Positions 8,374 to 15,839 of a DNA stretch of 38,392 bases are shown in pieces. The position numbers and the translations under genes are program-made. Positions within the stretch are counted from its first letter, which is position 1; every line of letters begins with the position of its first letter. The DNA lies in assembly GCA_937926205.1 (NCBI GenBank), contig CALEYL010000003.1, positions 1 to 38,392 on the forward strand. Reading direction: 5' to 3'. Source of the DNA: an uncultured Saprospiraceae bacterium (lineage in GTDB: Bacteria > Bacteroidota > Bacteroidia > Chitinophagales > Saprospiraceae). The notes beneath the pieces are model-generated. The model had not been told where the DNA came from. It saw nothing but the letters and a program-made list of their open reading frames with translations, and did no database searches.

Positions 8374-8405
8374 TTTGTATTTTGTTGAATATGCTCGTAT
8401 ATTTG
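8374..8405 (+). promoter_or_regulatory. promoter of the ECF sigma-factor gene
   Basis: A TTTG -33 element at 8374-8377 and a perfect TAnnTTTG -7 box, TATATTTG, at 8398-8405, separated by 20 nt. Transcription should start near 8411, giving a leader of about 50 nt. Its match to the housekeeping consensus suggests the primary sigma factor reads it, with control added by the overlapping dyad. Confidence 0.7.
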
Positions 8406-8416
8406 GTTCAACAAAA
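8380..8416. promoter_or_regulatory. operator-like inverted repeat straddling the sigma-gene -7 box
   Basis: TTTTGTTGAA at 8380-8389 and its exact reverse complement TTCAACAAAA at 8407-8416, separated by 17 nt. One arm lies between the -33 and -7 elements; the other lies immediately downstream of the -7 box over the likely start site. The arm centres are 27 bp apart, so a dimer or a pair of dimers bound here would block the promoter. The regulator is unknown. Confidence 0.6.
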
Positions 8417-8460
8417 CGACAATTCAGGTTTGTATACTTAAACAAAAAAAAGAGAGCATC

Positions 8461-9009
8461 ATGTCACAAGTAGAATTCCATAGCCGCTTTTATGAAATAT
8501 CTCCTCTGCTTCAGGCCTTTGCATACAACCTGACCAAGAATAATGAGGATGCGAAGGATCTGATGCAGGAAACAGCTTTTCGGGCAATGACCAATCAGGA
8601 CAAGTTTATGGCAGGCACCAACCTGAAGGCGTGGCTCTTTACCATTATGAAGAACATCTTCATCAATAACTACCGCAAAAAGGTAAAGTCCAATACGATT
8701 ATGGACTCTACCGATAATCTGTACTACATCAATTCAGGTAGTACCATCATTTCCAACACCGCTGAATCGAACATGACCATGCAGGAACTCATGGGTATGG
8801 TTTCCTCTTTAGATGAAAGCATCCGGATTCCTTTTCTGATGCACTACAAGGGGTTTAAATACCAGGAAATAGCTGATAGCCTCAGCTTGCCTTTAGGCAC
8901 GGTGAAAAGCCGCATTTTCTTTGCCCGCAAAGAGCTTAAAGACATGATTTCCAGACACTATGGGGTGGCGGCTTCTGTTTCGGGAGAAATGGAGATGGTA
9001 GAAGATTAA
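8461..9009 (+). CDS. ECF-type RNA polymerase sigma factor
   Basis: A sigma-70 family protein of 182 residues with only regions 2 and 4, the extracytoplasmic-function architecture. Region 2 spans about residues 10-75, with AKDLMQETAFRAM and NLKAWLFTIMKNIFINNYRK, the core-binding and -10-reading helices. Region 4 spans about 110-165, with YQEIADSLSLPLGTVKSRIFFARKEL, the helix-turn-helix that reads the -35 region. No anti-sigma gene adjoins: the next gene is on the other strand and is a methyltransferase. Control may therefore be transcriptional, through the dyad over its own promoter, and could include autoregulation. Its regulon cannot be read from the window; proximity to the carotenoid genes is only suggestive. 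Confidence 0.93.
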   Translation: MSQVEFHSRFYEISPLLQAFAYNLTKNNEDAKDLMQETAFRAMTNQDKFMAGTNLKAWLFTIMKNIFINNYRKKVKSNTIMDSTDNLYYINSGSTIISNTAESNMTMQELMGMVSSLDESIRIPFLMHYKGFKYQEIADSLSLPLGTVKSRIFFARKELKDMISRHYGVAASVSGEMEMVED

Positions 9010-9070
9010 TGCGTTCTGCCAGTATTTTCAGGCCCCATACCATTAAAGCTCAAACATTCGTGAAATAGCA

Positions 9071-9838
9071 TTACACACGTTTCTTGTTGAAACGCGCACT
9101 CTCGTTTTTTACAACAGATTTTAAGTACTTTACACCAATCAGGAACACTGCCGGGCGTTTATTAATGTCCGGCATACCTGATATTTTCCACTCTTTTACG
9201 GTTTTTGTGACGATGAATTCCCCCGGAAGGGTAATGTCCATCCCAATGCACAATAAGGTATCCGGCATCAGCGCCTGAAGCGCAGTTTCAAAAACCATGG
9301 CATTCCGATAAGGTGTTTCAATAAACAATTGAGTTTCCTGTTGCCTTGCTGCACGTTGTTCCAGCAATTTCAGGTCTTTGGAAAGCAGTTCGCGCTTGGG
9401 CGAAAGATAGCCGTGGAAACAGAAACGCTGTCCGTTCATGCCCGAGGCCATCAAAGCCATAAGCATGGCAGACGGTCCGCTAAGCGGAATAACACTTATA
9501 CCCTGACCTTGGGCCCAGGCCACCATCATTGCTCCGGGGTCGGCCACACAAGGGCATCCTGCTTCGGAAAGAAGCCCAACATCCCTACCCTTCAACAAAA
9601 CATTCATGGCCTCCTGCAGATCCGACTCCTGAGAATGTTCGTTTAATTCACAAAAAGCGAGGGACTCCAGAGATCGCTCCGGGTTCATTTTTTTTATCCA
9701 GTAGCGAGCTGTTTTTGCACGCTCAACTACGAAAAAATCGAGTTGCCTGAGCACCTCTGCCGTATAGGCCGGGATGCTGTGTAGTCCCTCTTCGCCAAGG
9801 GGAACGGGGATGAGATAGAGCTTTCCTTTTTCCGGCAT
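9071..9838 (-). CDS. SAM-dependent methyltransferase, RsmI-like (tetrapyrrole methylase fold)
   Basis: A protein of 255 residues with the tetrapyrrole (corrin/porphyrin) methylase fold in the version used by RsmI, which 2'-O-methylates C1402 of 16S rRNA. Family marks are LYLIPVPLGE near the N-terminus, GLLSEAGCPCVADPGAMMVAWAQ at about residues 90-112, and VIPLSGPSAMLMALMASG just after. Bacteroidota often carry this RsmI-like paralogue beside a canonical RsmI, so the exact target is not certain. It diverges from the moeB-like gene; the shared spacer holds a palindrome made of two near-consensus -7 boxes. Confidence 0.85.
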   Translation of the reverse strand: MPEKGKLYLIPVPLGEEGLHSIPAYTAEVLRQLDFFVVERAKTARYWIKKMNPERSLESLAFCELNEHSQESDLQEAMNVLLKGRDVGLLSEAGCPCVADPGAMMVAWAQGQGISVIPLSGPSAMLMALMASGMNGQRFCFHGYLSPKRELLSKDLKLLEQRAARQQETQLFIETPYRNAMVFETALQALMPDTLLCIGMDITLPGEFIVTKTVKEWKISGMPDINKRPAVFLIGVKYLKSVVKNESARFNKKRV

Positions 9839-9870
9839 TGCTGATTTATTGCTGTCTGATTCGCAAGAAT

Positions 9871-9890
9871 AAAGGTAATTATTTACCTTT
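9871..9890. promoter_or_regulatory. palindrome of two divergent near-consensus -7 boxes
   Basis: AAAGGTAA (9871-9878), TTAT, TTACCTTT (9883-9890) is a perfect 8-bp inverted repeat in the 148-bp spacer between the divergent methyltransferase and MoeB-like genes. Each arm gives a -7-like box lacking only the last G: TACCTTTA to the left and TACCTTTC to the right. It could be a bidirectional promoter or an operator. No -33 elements are clear. Confidence 0.35.
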
Positions 9891-9986
9891 CATACGACTA
9901 ATGAATGTTTCAAATCCACAGGCAGGCACAACTCTGTTCATGCTTATCTTGTTCAGCAGACACATAATTTTTAAAACCGGCATAAC

Positions 9987-11144
9987 ATGTCTTATCAGGA
10001 CATCCAATTTTCGGCGGAAGAACTAAGCCGCTACAACCGGCACCTCATTATTCCGGAGTTCGGACCGGAAGGGCAGCAAAAACTGAAAGCATCGCGGGTG
10101 CTCGTTATTGGCGCAGGAGGCCTGGGGAGTCCGCTGCTAATGTATCTGGCTGCTGCCGGCGTTGGGCATATTGGCATAGCAGATTTTGATTTGGTTGAAG
10201 ACAGCAACCTGCAGCGACAAGTTCTGTTCGGCGCGGAAGACCTTGGACTTTCTAAGGTTGAAGCAGCCAAACGCCGCCTCGAATCCCTGAATCCATACAT
10301 CAGCATAAGCCTTCATCACGAAAAACTGAGTGCAGTGAATGCCCTCGACATCATGAAGACTTATGATGTGATCGCAGACGGGTCCGATAATTTTCCGACC
10401 CGCTATCTGGCAAACGACGCCTGCGTCCTCCTTGGGAAAACCAATGTGTATGGCGCTGTTTCCAGATTTGAAGGCCAGGTTGCTGTGTTTAACTACCGGG
10501 ACAAACAAGGAAACTACGGCCCCAATTATAGGGACCTCCACCCAACCCCACCCCCGAAGGGACTGATCCCTGATTGTGCAGAAGGTGGCGTATTGGGTGT
10601 TTTACCGGGTATTATTGGCAGCCTGCAGGCACTGGAAGTCATCAAAGTCATTACCGGCATTGGCGAACCGCTAAGCGGCCGTATTTTCATTTTTGACGGC
10701 CTGCGTTTTGATTCCCACACGTTCAACATCCGAAGACGCGCAGACAACCCCTTAAACGGCGCCGACCCCACCATCACTCAATTGATCGACTACGAGCAGT
10801 TCTGTGACGCGCCATCCAATCTTAAGCCTGTGCGCGAAATCAGCCCCCTGGAATTAAAGTCCTGGCTGGCTAATGGTGAAGCGTTTCAACTCATTGATGT
10901 GCGCCAACCGGAAGAACACACGACATTCAATATAGGCGGCGAACTCATGCCGCTGGCCCAGATTATCGAAAATGAAAACAGGATTTCAAGAGACCTGAAA
11001 GTGGTCATCCATTGTAAATCAGGCGCCAGAAGTGCCAAAGCCATCCGCGATCTGGAAAAACAGTTTGGCTTCAACAACCTCTATAATCTGAGCGGCGGAA
11101 CAGACGCATGGCTGGAACTTGAACGCTCCCCGGTTACAGGGTAA
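9987..11144 (+). CDS. moeB: MoeB/ThiF-type adenylyltransferase with C-terminal rhodanese domain
   Basis: A two-domain sulfur-transfer enzyme of 385 residues. Residues about 5-245 are an E1-like adenylyltransferase: RYNRHLIIPEFGPEGQQKL, the ATP-binding loop VIGAGGLGSPLLMYLAAAG, and NLQRQVLF. Residues about 285-380 are a rhodanese domain: LIDVRQPEEH and the active-site loop CKSGARS, whose cysteine would carry the persulfide. This arrangement activates the C-terminal glycine of a small sulfur carrier (MoaD or ThiS type) and supplies the sulfur. The two zinc-binding CxxC pairs of E. coli MoeB are absent; where the first should be the sequence reads GPNYRDLHP. The cysteine in IPDCAEGG remains. It overlaps the convergent gene by 11 bp. 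No sulfur-carrier gene is nearby, so molybdopterin versus thiamine cannot be decided. Confidence 0.85.
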   Translation: MSYQDIQFSAEELSRYNRHLIIPEFGPEGQQKLKASRVLVIGAGGLGSPLLMYLAAAGVGHIGIADFDLVEDSNLQRQVLFGAEDLGLSKVEAAKRRLESLNPYISISLHHEKLSAVNALDIMKTYDVIADGSDNFPTRYLANDACVLLGKTNVYGAVSRFEGQVAVFNYRDKQGNYGPNYRDLHPTPPPKGLIPDCAEGGVLGVLPGIIGSLQALEVIKVITGIGEPLSGRIFIFDGLRFDSHTFNIRRRADNPLNGADPTITQLIDYEQFCDAPSNLKPVREISPLELKSWLANGEAFQLIDVRQPEEHTTFNIGGELMPLAQIIENENRISRDLKVVIHCKSGARSAKAIRDLEKQFGFNNLYNLSGGTDAWLELERSPVTG

Positions 11145-11976
11145 TGGGCGTGCCGCCAACAATGTTTCCATTCGCGTCGGTAAGACGGGTCATGTAGGGG
11201 CCGCGGGGCAAACGATTCGTCCGAAAGTTAAACCGGAACCGATGCTTTCCCGGTTTGCGCAATTCATTTTCAAAAAAAGTGAATACGCGTTCCCCCTGTT
11301 CATTGTACAAAGCAAAGGTCGCAATAATGTCCACCTTGTTTTCATATTCAAAAGATCCGCTAACTGCTATCGGCGTATTTTGAAAGGCCTGTTCGCCTGG
11401 TTGTCCGGTTCCAGCATACTCAATGTGGTAAGTAGGCTCAGGTTTCCCGAGGAGTTGTGCTGTAAATTTGGCCAGATCCGGATTTCCAATGCCTTCAAGT
11501 CCATGATTGTTGCTAACCGACCACATGGCATATTGAGCGGCATCCGATTCGTGCAGTCCGCTTTTGTGGATATACTGAGCCAACTGCAGCATGGCGCCGG
11601 CAGCCATCCCGCCGGAAAGAAATGCCAGGTTTTCAACAGGAGAAGACCGGTTTGACCGGATGCACAAGGTGTAAAGCGAGGCACTTTTGCGCATGTCTTT
11701 TTCCAGGGTCACCAGCCGATCCCTGACAACAATCAGATCCTGATAAGAAGAATCTGAAGCGTCAAAAAGAAATCCGGCAGGCACCAGGACTTCCAGTTCG
11801 CGTTTGTGAAGGTTTTCAATACTAACTTTAAGCGCCTGGTTTTGGTGGCCTCCCAGGCCGCTGGCTTTGATTTTCACCCAGCCATTTGCCAGAGCTTCAG
11901 CCAGATCAACAGGCTTGGCCTGAAGGCCGCCGGTCACCAGAACACAGATGCAAACAAAAACGATCAGTTTACGCAT
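11134..11976 (-). CDS. exported protein of unknown function
   Basis: I do not recognise this 280-residue protein. It starts with a signal peptide (MRKLIVFVCICVLVTGGLQA), so it is exported or periplasmic. The middle (about 90-170) looks helical. The last 80 residues are beta-rich and resemble FlgD-Ig/T9SS-sorting-like folds: FALYNEQGERV, then LPRGPYMTRLTDANGNIV. The likeness is to the fold, and I do not claim a secretion signal, because the usual final lysine-rich strand is missing. A near-consensus -7 box (TATCTTTC, 11997-11990, minus strand) lies just upstream. Its 3' end overlaps the moeB-like gene on the other strand by 11 bp. Confidence 0.7.
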   Translation of the reverse strand: MRKLIVFVCICVLVTGGLQAKPVDLAEALANGWVKIKASGLGGHQNQALKVSIENLHKRELEVLVPAGFLFDASDSSYQDLIVVRDRLVTLEKDMRKSASLYTLCIRSNRSSPVENLAFLSGGMAAGAMLQLAQYIHKSGLHESDAAQYAMWSVSNNHGLEGIGNPDLAKFTAQLLGKPEPTYHIEYAGTGQPGEQAFQNTPIAVSGSFEYENKVDIIATFALYNEQGERVFTFFENELRKPGKHRFRFNFRTNRLPRGPYMTRLTDANGNIVGGTPITL

Positions 11977-12171
11977 GGTCTCTTTTTTGGAAAGATAACG
12001 CAGGTTATAAATAAAAAATTTGCTGTGTATGTCGGGTTAAGGGAAAGCTTTTGTACCGGGCTTTAGCGATTTGCTCGGCCATATGCCGCCATTGAGGGAA
12101 TTTTTCAATCAAGATGGCATATTTTTTCTAACTTTAACCATTATTAAACACTAAGGAAAGCGACTGAGTAC

Positions 12172-12750
12172 ATGTACATGAAGCACCTTGATTTCTTCAA
12201 AGAAGGCATTCGCAACATTCGTACAACGGGCACCATTACAAGGAGTTCCCGTTTTCTATGCCGTGAGATGATTCGTCCGGTAGATTTTGAAAAAGCAAAA
12301 ATCATCGTAGAGCTGGGCGCCGGCGACGGCGTCATCACCCGCCATATTCTCGAACGCATGTCCCCGGATGCAAAACTGCTGGTTTTTGAAGTCAACGAAA
12401 AGTTTTGTAAAGTGCTTCGCAACATCCACGATCCACGACTGGTGGTCATAGAGGATTCTGCAGAGCACATCAGCCTGCATCTGAAAGAAAATGGTTTTGA
12501 ACAAGCCGATTACATTGTTTCAGCCTTGCCGTTTTTATCCCTGCCAAAAGGCCTCGGAGCTGTGATCATGCGCAAAAATGCCGAAGCGCTGAAAGAAGGC
12601 GGTATTTTTGTACAAATGCAGTATTCCCTGTTGCTCAAGCACCTTTACGATAGTATTTTCGACGAAGTTTCTATACGCTTTGTTCCCATAAACATTCCGC
12701 CTGCTTTTGTATTGGTGTGTGAAAAAGGCGCTAAAAAAGGGCCCCAATAG
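12172..12750 (+). CDS. class I SAM-dependent methyltransferase, PmtA-like
   Basis: A methyltransferase of 192 residues. The SAM-binding motif I, IIVELGAGDGVITRHIL, lies at about residues 44-60, and the following acidic strand is LLVFEVNE. GTITRSSRFLCREM before it and YIVSALPFLSLPK later match phospholipid N-methyltransferases of the PmtA type, which have a SGLPLLSMP-like motif. Relatives are often annotated as rRNA adenine dimethylases, whose signature is NLPY; that signature is absent here. Likely role: methylation of phosphatidylethanolamine headgroups or a related lipid. A second ATG two codons downstream (12178) is possible as the start. It precedes the dehydrogenase gene on the same strand, but that gene has its own -7 box. 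Confidence 0.75.
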   Translation: MYMKHLDFFKEGIRNIRTTGTITRSSRFLCREMIRPVDFEKAKIIVELGAGDGVITRHILERMSPDAKLLVFEVNEKFCKVLRNIHDPRLVVIEDSAEHISLHLKENGFEQADYIVSALPFLSLPKGLGAVIMRKNAEALKEGGIFVQMQYSLLLKHLYDSIFDEVSIRFVPINIPPAFVLVCEKGAKKGPQ

Positions 12751-12775
12751 ACAACCTTTTGTTCTTCTTTGCTAT

Positions 12776-12783
12776 TATTTTTG
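12776..12783 (+). promoter_or_regulatory. -7 box for the dehydrogenase-family lipoprotein gene
   Basis: TATTTTTG matches TAnnTTTG. A TTTG at 12758-12761 is only 14 nt upstream, shorter than usual for a -33 element. Transcription from here would start near 12790, about 27 nt before the ATG at 12817. This argues against the open frame's first ATG at 12769, which lies upstream of the box. Confidence 0.45.
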
Positions 12784-12816
12784 AATATGACGATTCTTAT
12801 TCAACTGACGAGCTAT

Positions 12817-13968
12817 ATGAAATTACACCCTGCCATTCTCCTGATTGCTGTCTCAGCCACTGCTTTCTCCTGTAAAAACATCAACCCGCCACCGTTAAAG
12901 ATATTCCGCAAGGCGATGACATCCCTTCCATTAGACAGCATTAAGCTGCCGGAAGGATTCCAGATTGACGTCTACGCCGAAAACATAACAAATGCCAGAT
13001 CCATGGCATTATCCCCTAATGGAACACTTTTTGTCGGAACCCGGGATGAAGATAAGGTTTATGCTTTGCGCGATACCAATGGCGATTACCATGCCGATCA
13101 GGTTTTCATCATAGCCCAGGGCCTCAAAATGCCCAACGGCGTCGCATTCAAAGACGGGAACTTATATGTTGCAGAAGTAAGCCGCATCCTGAAGTTTGAA
13201 AACATTGAAGCCAATTTGGCCAATCCCCCTGCTCCAATCATCGTTTACGACCAATTTCCAACCGAAACACACCATGGTTGGAAATACATTGCTTTTGGTC
13301 CTGATGGCAAACTCTATGTCCCGGTAGGCGCCCCTTGCAATATTTGTGAACCGGAAAAGGAAATTTACGCCTCGATCACCCGCATGAATCCGGACGGAAC
13401 AGGCCTGGAAGTAGTGCAACATGGTGTCCGCAATACGGTCGGTTTCGGATGGAGCCCCGAAGACCGCAGCCTTTGGTTTACGGACAATGGTCGCGACTGG
13501 ATGGGCGATGACAGTCCTTCCTGTGAATTGAACCATGCCCCACAGGATGGCATGCACTTTGGATATCCATACTGCCATCAGGGAGACTTACCGGATCCGG
13601 AATTTGGCGCCAAGCGCATTTGTACCGAATTCACCCCCCCTGCGCAAAAAGTAGGCCCACACGTTGCGCCCCTTGGCTTAGAATTTTATACCAGCGAGCA
13701 ATTTCCTGCAAAATACCGGAATCAGATTTTCGTGGCGGAACACGGCTCATGGAATCGCAGCAAAAAAAGTGGTTACCGCGTCATGATGGCAACCCTTGAA
13801 GGAAATAAAGTCGTTAGCTATGAGCCCTTCGCCCAGGGCTGGCTGGATGTAAAGGAAGACGACGTCTGGGGCCGGCCAGTCGACATTGAGCTGATGCCCG
13901 ATGGTTCGATGCTGGTGTCGGATGATTTTGCGAATGCGATTTACCGGATCGTTTATACGGCTGATTAA
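12817..13968 (+). CDS. PQQ-dependent sugar dehydrogenase family lipoprotein
   Basis: A protein of 383 residues in the soluble glucose/sorbosone dehydrogenase family (six-bladed propeller), whose characterised members oxidise aldoses with PQQ. Visible blade motifs include MALSPNGTLFVGTRDEDKVY, YIAFGPDGKLYVPVGAPCN, NTVGFGWSPEDRSLWFTDNG and IFVAEHGSWNR. I start it at 12817, where MKLHPAILLIAVSATAFSCK forms a lipoprotein signal with the acylated cysteine at residue 19; upstream starts would bury this signal. It is therefore anchored in the cell envelope. Whether it binds PQQ is not shown, and no PQQ synthesis gene is in the window. Its stop is one base from the end of the convergent PrsW gene. 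Confidence 0.85.
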   Translation: MKLHPAILLIAVSATAFSCKNINPPPLKIFRKAMTSLPLDSIKLPEGFQIDVYAENITNARSMALSPNGTLFVGTRDEDKVYALRDTNGDYHADQVFIIAQGLKMPNGVAFKDGNLYVAEVSRILKFENIEANLANPPAPIIVYDQFPTETHHGWKYIAFGPDGKLYVPVGAPCNICEPEKEIYASITRMNPDGTGLEVVQHGVRNTVGFGWSPEDRSLWFTDNGRDWMGDDSPSCELNHAPQDGMHFGYPYCHQGDLPDPEFGAKRICTEFTPPAQKVGPHVAPLGLEFYTSEQFPAKYRNQIFVAEHGSWNRSKKSGYRVMMATLEGNKVVSYEPFAQGWLDVKEDDVWGRPVDIELMPDGSMLVSDDFANAIYRIVYTAD

Positions 13969-13969
13969 A

Positions 13970-14650
13970 CTACTTCCGGAACGGCGAATTGTCCTGATGC
14001 TCATGGATCATGCGCTGGGCATAATAGATGCTCAGTCCAAGCACGCCGGCAGCCAGGAAGACCAATTCGCCGTACATCTCCTGAACGAACAAAAAGTCAT
14101 AGGCGCCGTGCAGCAATATCGCAACCAGTAATCCGCGCAGCAGCAAACTCCAGCGCCGTGCCGTATCGAACTTTGCTTTCCCGGCGTAATATCCCATGAT
14201 GACCGCAAATGCGCCATGAGCCGGAACCGCTGTAAACCCGCGAAACACGGTTATTTCTATCCCAAACTGATTGGCGTAGGCGATGTTTTCCATCGTGGCA
14301 AAGCCCATTGCAATAAGTACCGCATATAGAATGCCGTCCATGGGCTCGTTGAAAAAAGTACGAAAAAAAGGATAAAGAAGCAAACAGCACCATTTGATGC
14401 TTTCTTCTGTCACGGCTACAATAACAAAAGAATAAAAGGCGGCAACGAAAATATTCCTGTGGAAGCGAATACCGGTGGCGGTGTGCCCCCAGACTTCGAC
14501 CTGAAGTGCCGGCCAGGTAGCGAGAGCGCCCAGCAAAAAACATACCGCAATGGGAATGCGCTGCTCCCGCTCAAATTTATCTGCCCGGTAGATGTACCAA
14601 CTGATGAGAACACCGGGTAATGCAGCCAGCAGGAACAAAAGTGGCGTCAT
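13970..14650 (-). CDS. PrsW-family intramembrane metalloprotease
   Basis: A polytopic membrane protein of 226 residues, about seven or eight hydrophobic segments. It carries the PrsW/CPBP-type motifs: TEESIKW with glutamates 82-83 and lysine 86, then GFATMENIAY, AHGAFAVIMGYY and a final HGAYDFL. The histidines and glutamates are the expected metal ligands within the membrane. In Bacillus PrsW cleaves the anti-sigma factor RsiW, but most homologues have unknown substrates. No anti-sigma gene lies near it here. It is convergent with the dehydrogenase gene with a one-base gap, so both depend on terminators within the neighbour's coding region or on none. Confidence 0.88.
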   Translation of the reverse strand: MTPLLFLLAALPGVLISWYIYRADKFEREQRIPIAVCFLLGALATWPALQVEVWGHTATGIRFHRNIFVAAFYSFVIVAVTEESIKWCCLLLYPFFRTFFNEPMDGILYAVLIAMGFATMENIAYANQFGIEITVFRGFTAVPAHGAFAVIMGYYAGKAKFDTARRWSLLLRGLLVAILLHGAYDFLFVQEMYGELVFLAAGVLGLSIYYAQRMIHEHQDNSPFRK

Positions 14651-14775
14651 GTTTTTTTTGTAAATGTCGGCAAACTAAGACAGAATTGTTCATCGGGCAG
14701 GTTGTTTTATGGTACTCATTCTGATATTCTGGTTTGAATTTCAGAAATTTCAGGGTAATGCAAAATTTCACCCAT

Positions 14776-15513
14776 TTAATCTTTCGTTGCAACCGGAATC
14801 CGGTGAATCACCCCTGCCGCCTTGTCCAGCTCGCTTAATTTCCCCACATCCACCCAGATACCCTCGTGCGGATAAGCGGTAATGGTTTGGGTCGCTGCCG
14901 CTTCGAGATAAACCTTCACAATAGAAAAGACCGATTCCGTTGTCGGCATAAAAGCAAAAATTTCCGGAGATAGCACATGGATACCGCTGAAGGACCACGG
15001 CATAGCGGATTCAGCTGGCCGGCTTCGCTTTACTTCACCCGTGGCGGTGTTTTGCCAGCCACACAGGGCGCCGGTTTCGTCAAACAGGAAAGCACGGGAA
15101 CTCGATCGGTGCTGAACCGCCAGGGTTGCCAAACGATCGCTGCCAAGGTGTGTTTCGTACAATTTTGCCAGGTCGAGGTCACTGAGGATGTCTGCATTGT
15201 AAACCAAAAACGGGGCGTCCTGAAAAAACCAGGTTGCTTTTTTGAGCCCGCCGCCCGTATCTAACAATAACTCCCGTTCATCCGAAACTTCGATGCGGAT
15301 GCCAAAGTTGTTGTGTTGGTTTAAAAAATCGAGAATTTGTTCGCCGTGGTGGTGGATGTTGACCAAAATTTCGCGGAAGCCAAATAATTTTAGCCGCCGG
15401 ATGCTGAACTCCAGCAAGGGCATTCCTGCTACTTCGATCAGGGCTTTCGGGCGGTTTTCCGTCAGCGGGCGCAGGCGCGTACCAAGGCCTGCTGCAAAAA
15501 TCATGGCTTTCAT
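14776..15513 (-). CDS. sugar-1-phosphate nucleotidyltransferase (MurU-like)
   Basis: A nucleotidyltransferase of 245 residues. The N-terminus has the family signature AAGLGTRLRPLTENRPKALIEV. A metal/nucleotide-binding stretch, APFLVYNADILSDLDLAKLY, follows near residue 100. Length and motifs fit the short MurU/HddC-like class, which makes UDP-MurNAc in peptidoglycan recycling or NDP-sugars. The substrate cannot be fixed from sequence. It stands alone, about 125 bp downstream of nothing co-directional except the omega-amidase further upstream; the 326-bp gap between them holds repeats, so a shared transcript is doubtful. Confidence 0.85.
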   Translation of the reverse strand: MKAMIFAAGLGTRLRPLTENRPKALIEVAGMPLLEFSIRRLKLFGFREILVNIHHHGEQILDFLNQHNNFGIRIEVSDERELLLDTGGGLKKATWFFQDAPFLVYNADILSDLDLAKLYETHLGSDRLATLAVQHRSSSRAFLFDETGALCGWQNTATGEVKRSRPAESAMPWSFSGIHVLSPEIFAFMPTTESVFSIVKVYLEAAATQTITAYPHEGIWVDVGKLSELDKAAGVIHRIPVATKD

Positions 15514-15632
15514 GTCTGTCAGATTTGTACCTCCGAAAGAGGGTGTTTCAGAAACATGAGCTATTTTGAGTACAGGTATGATCTGTACGACGCTTACGCG
15601 TCTGAGAACAGGCTCTGCGTATTCCTATATGT

Positions 15633-15719
15633 CGCGGAGTCCCGCGGAGTAAAGGAATCTTGCGGTGTAAAGTCCACTGTTTTCACGACTTACGTCATAA
15701 AACTCCGTGAAACTCCGCG
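15633..15719. repeat. interrupted 18-bp inverted repeat
   Basis: CGCGGAGTCCCGCGGAGT at 15633-15650 pairs with ACTCCGTGAAACTCCGCG at 15702-15719, 15 of 18 positions. Each arm itself contains two copies of CGGAGT. Such CGGAGT-type repeats recur in intergenic DNA of many Bacteroidota; I know of no function. Confidence 0.55.
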
Positions 15720-15777
15720 TTATTTTTCATGGGGCGGATAAACTCATTAAGTTTCTGAAGTGTTTAGCTCCTGATTC

Positions 15778-15794
15778 GCCTGCCTGCGGCAGGC
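15778..15794. repeat. REP-like palindrome GCCTGCC-TGC-GGCAGGC
   Basis: A perfect 7-bp inverted repeat with a 3-nt loop. Its core CCTGCC...GGCAGG recurs at 35642-35657 in another spacer, which points to a dispersed palindromic element. Confidence 0.6.
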
Positions 15795-15839
15795 AGGCAT
15801 GACTGATGTTTTGCATCCTGCCTTTTAAATAAACCTCAT

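Larger units (their letters stand above)
15514..15839. other. spacer with inverted repeats and a REP-like palindrome
   Basis: This gap has no gene I can support. It contains the interrupted inverted repeat at 15633-15719 and the palindrome at 15778-15794, listed separately. An open frame of 61 codons at 15556-15741 consists largely of the repeat and is not convincing. Confidence 0.55.

Noticed and set aside
8374..9009. A carotenoid-specific light-response module made of the sigma factor and the crt genes
   Set aside because: The genes are over 4 kb apart, the dyads differ, and no photoreceptor or anti-sigma gene is in the window; the link is only a guess.
12172..12750. KsgA-type rRNA dimethyladenosine transferase
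   Set aside because: The NLPY catalytic signature is missing and the SALPFLSLP motif fits PmtA-like lipid methyltransferases better.
13970..14650. PrsW paired with the ECF sigma factor as a signalling pathway
   Set aside because: The genes are about 5 kb apart with unrelated genes between, and no anti-sigma substrate is visible.
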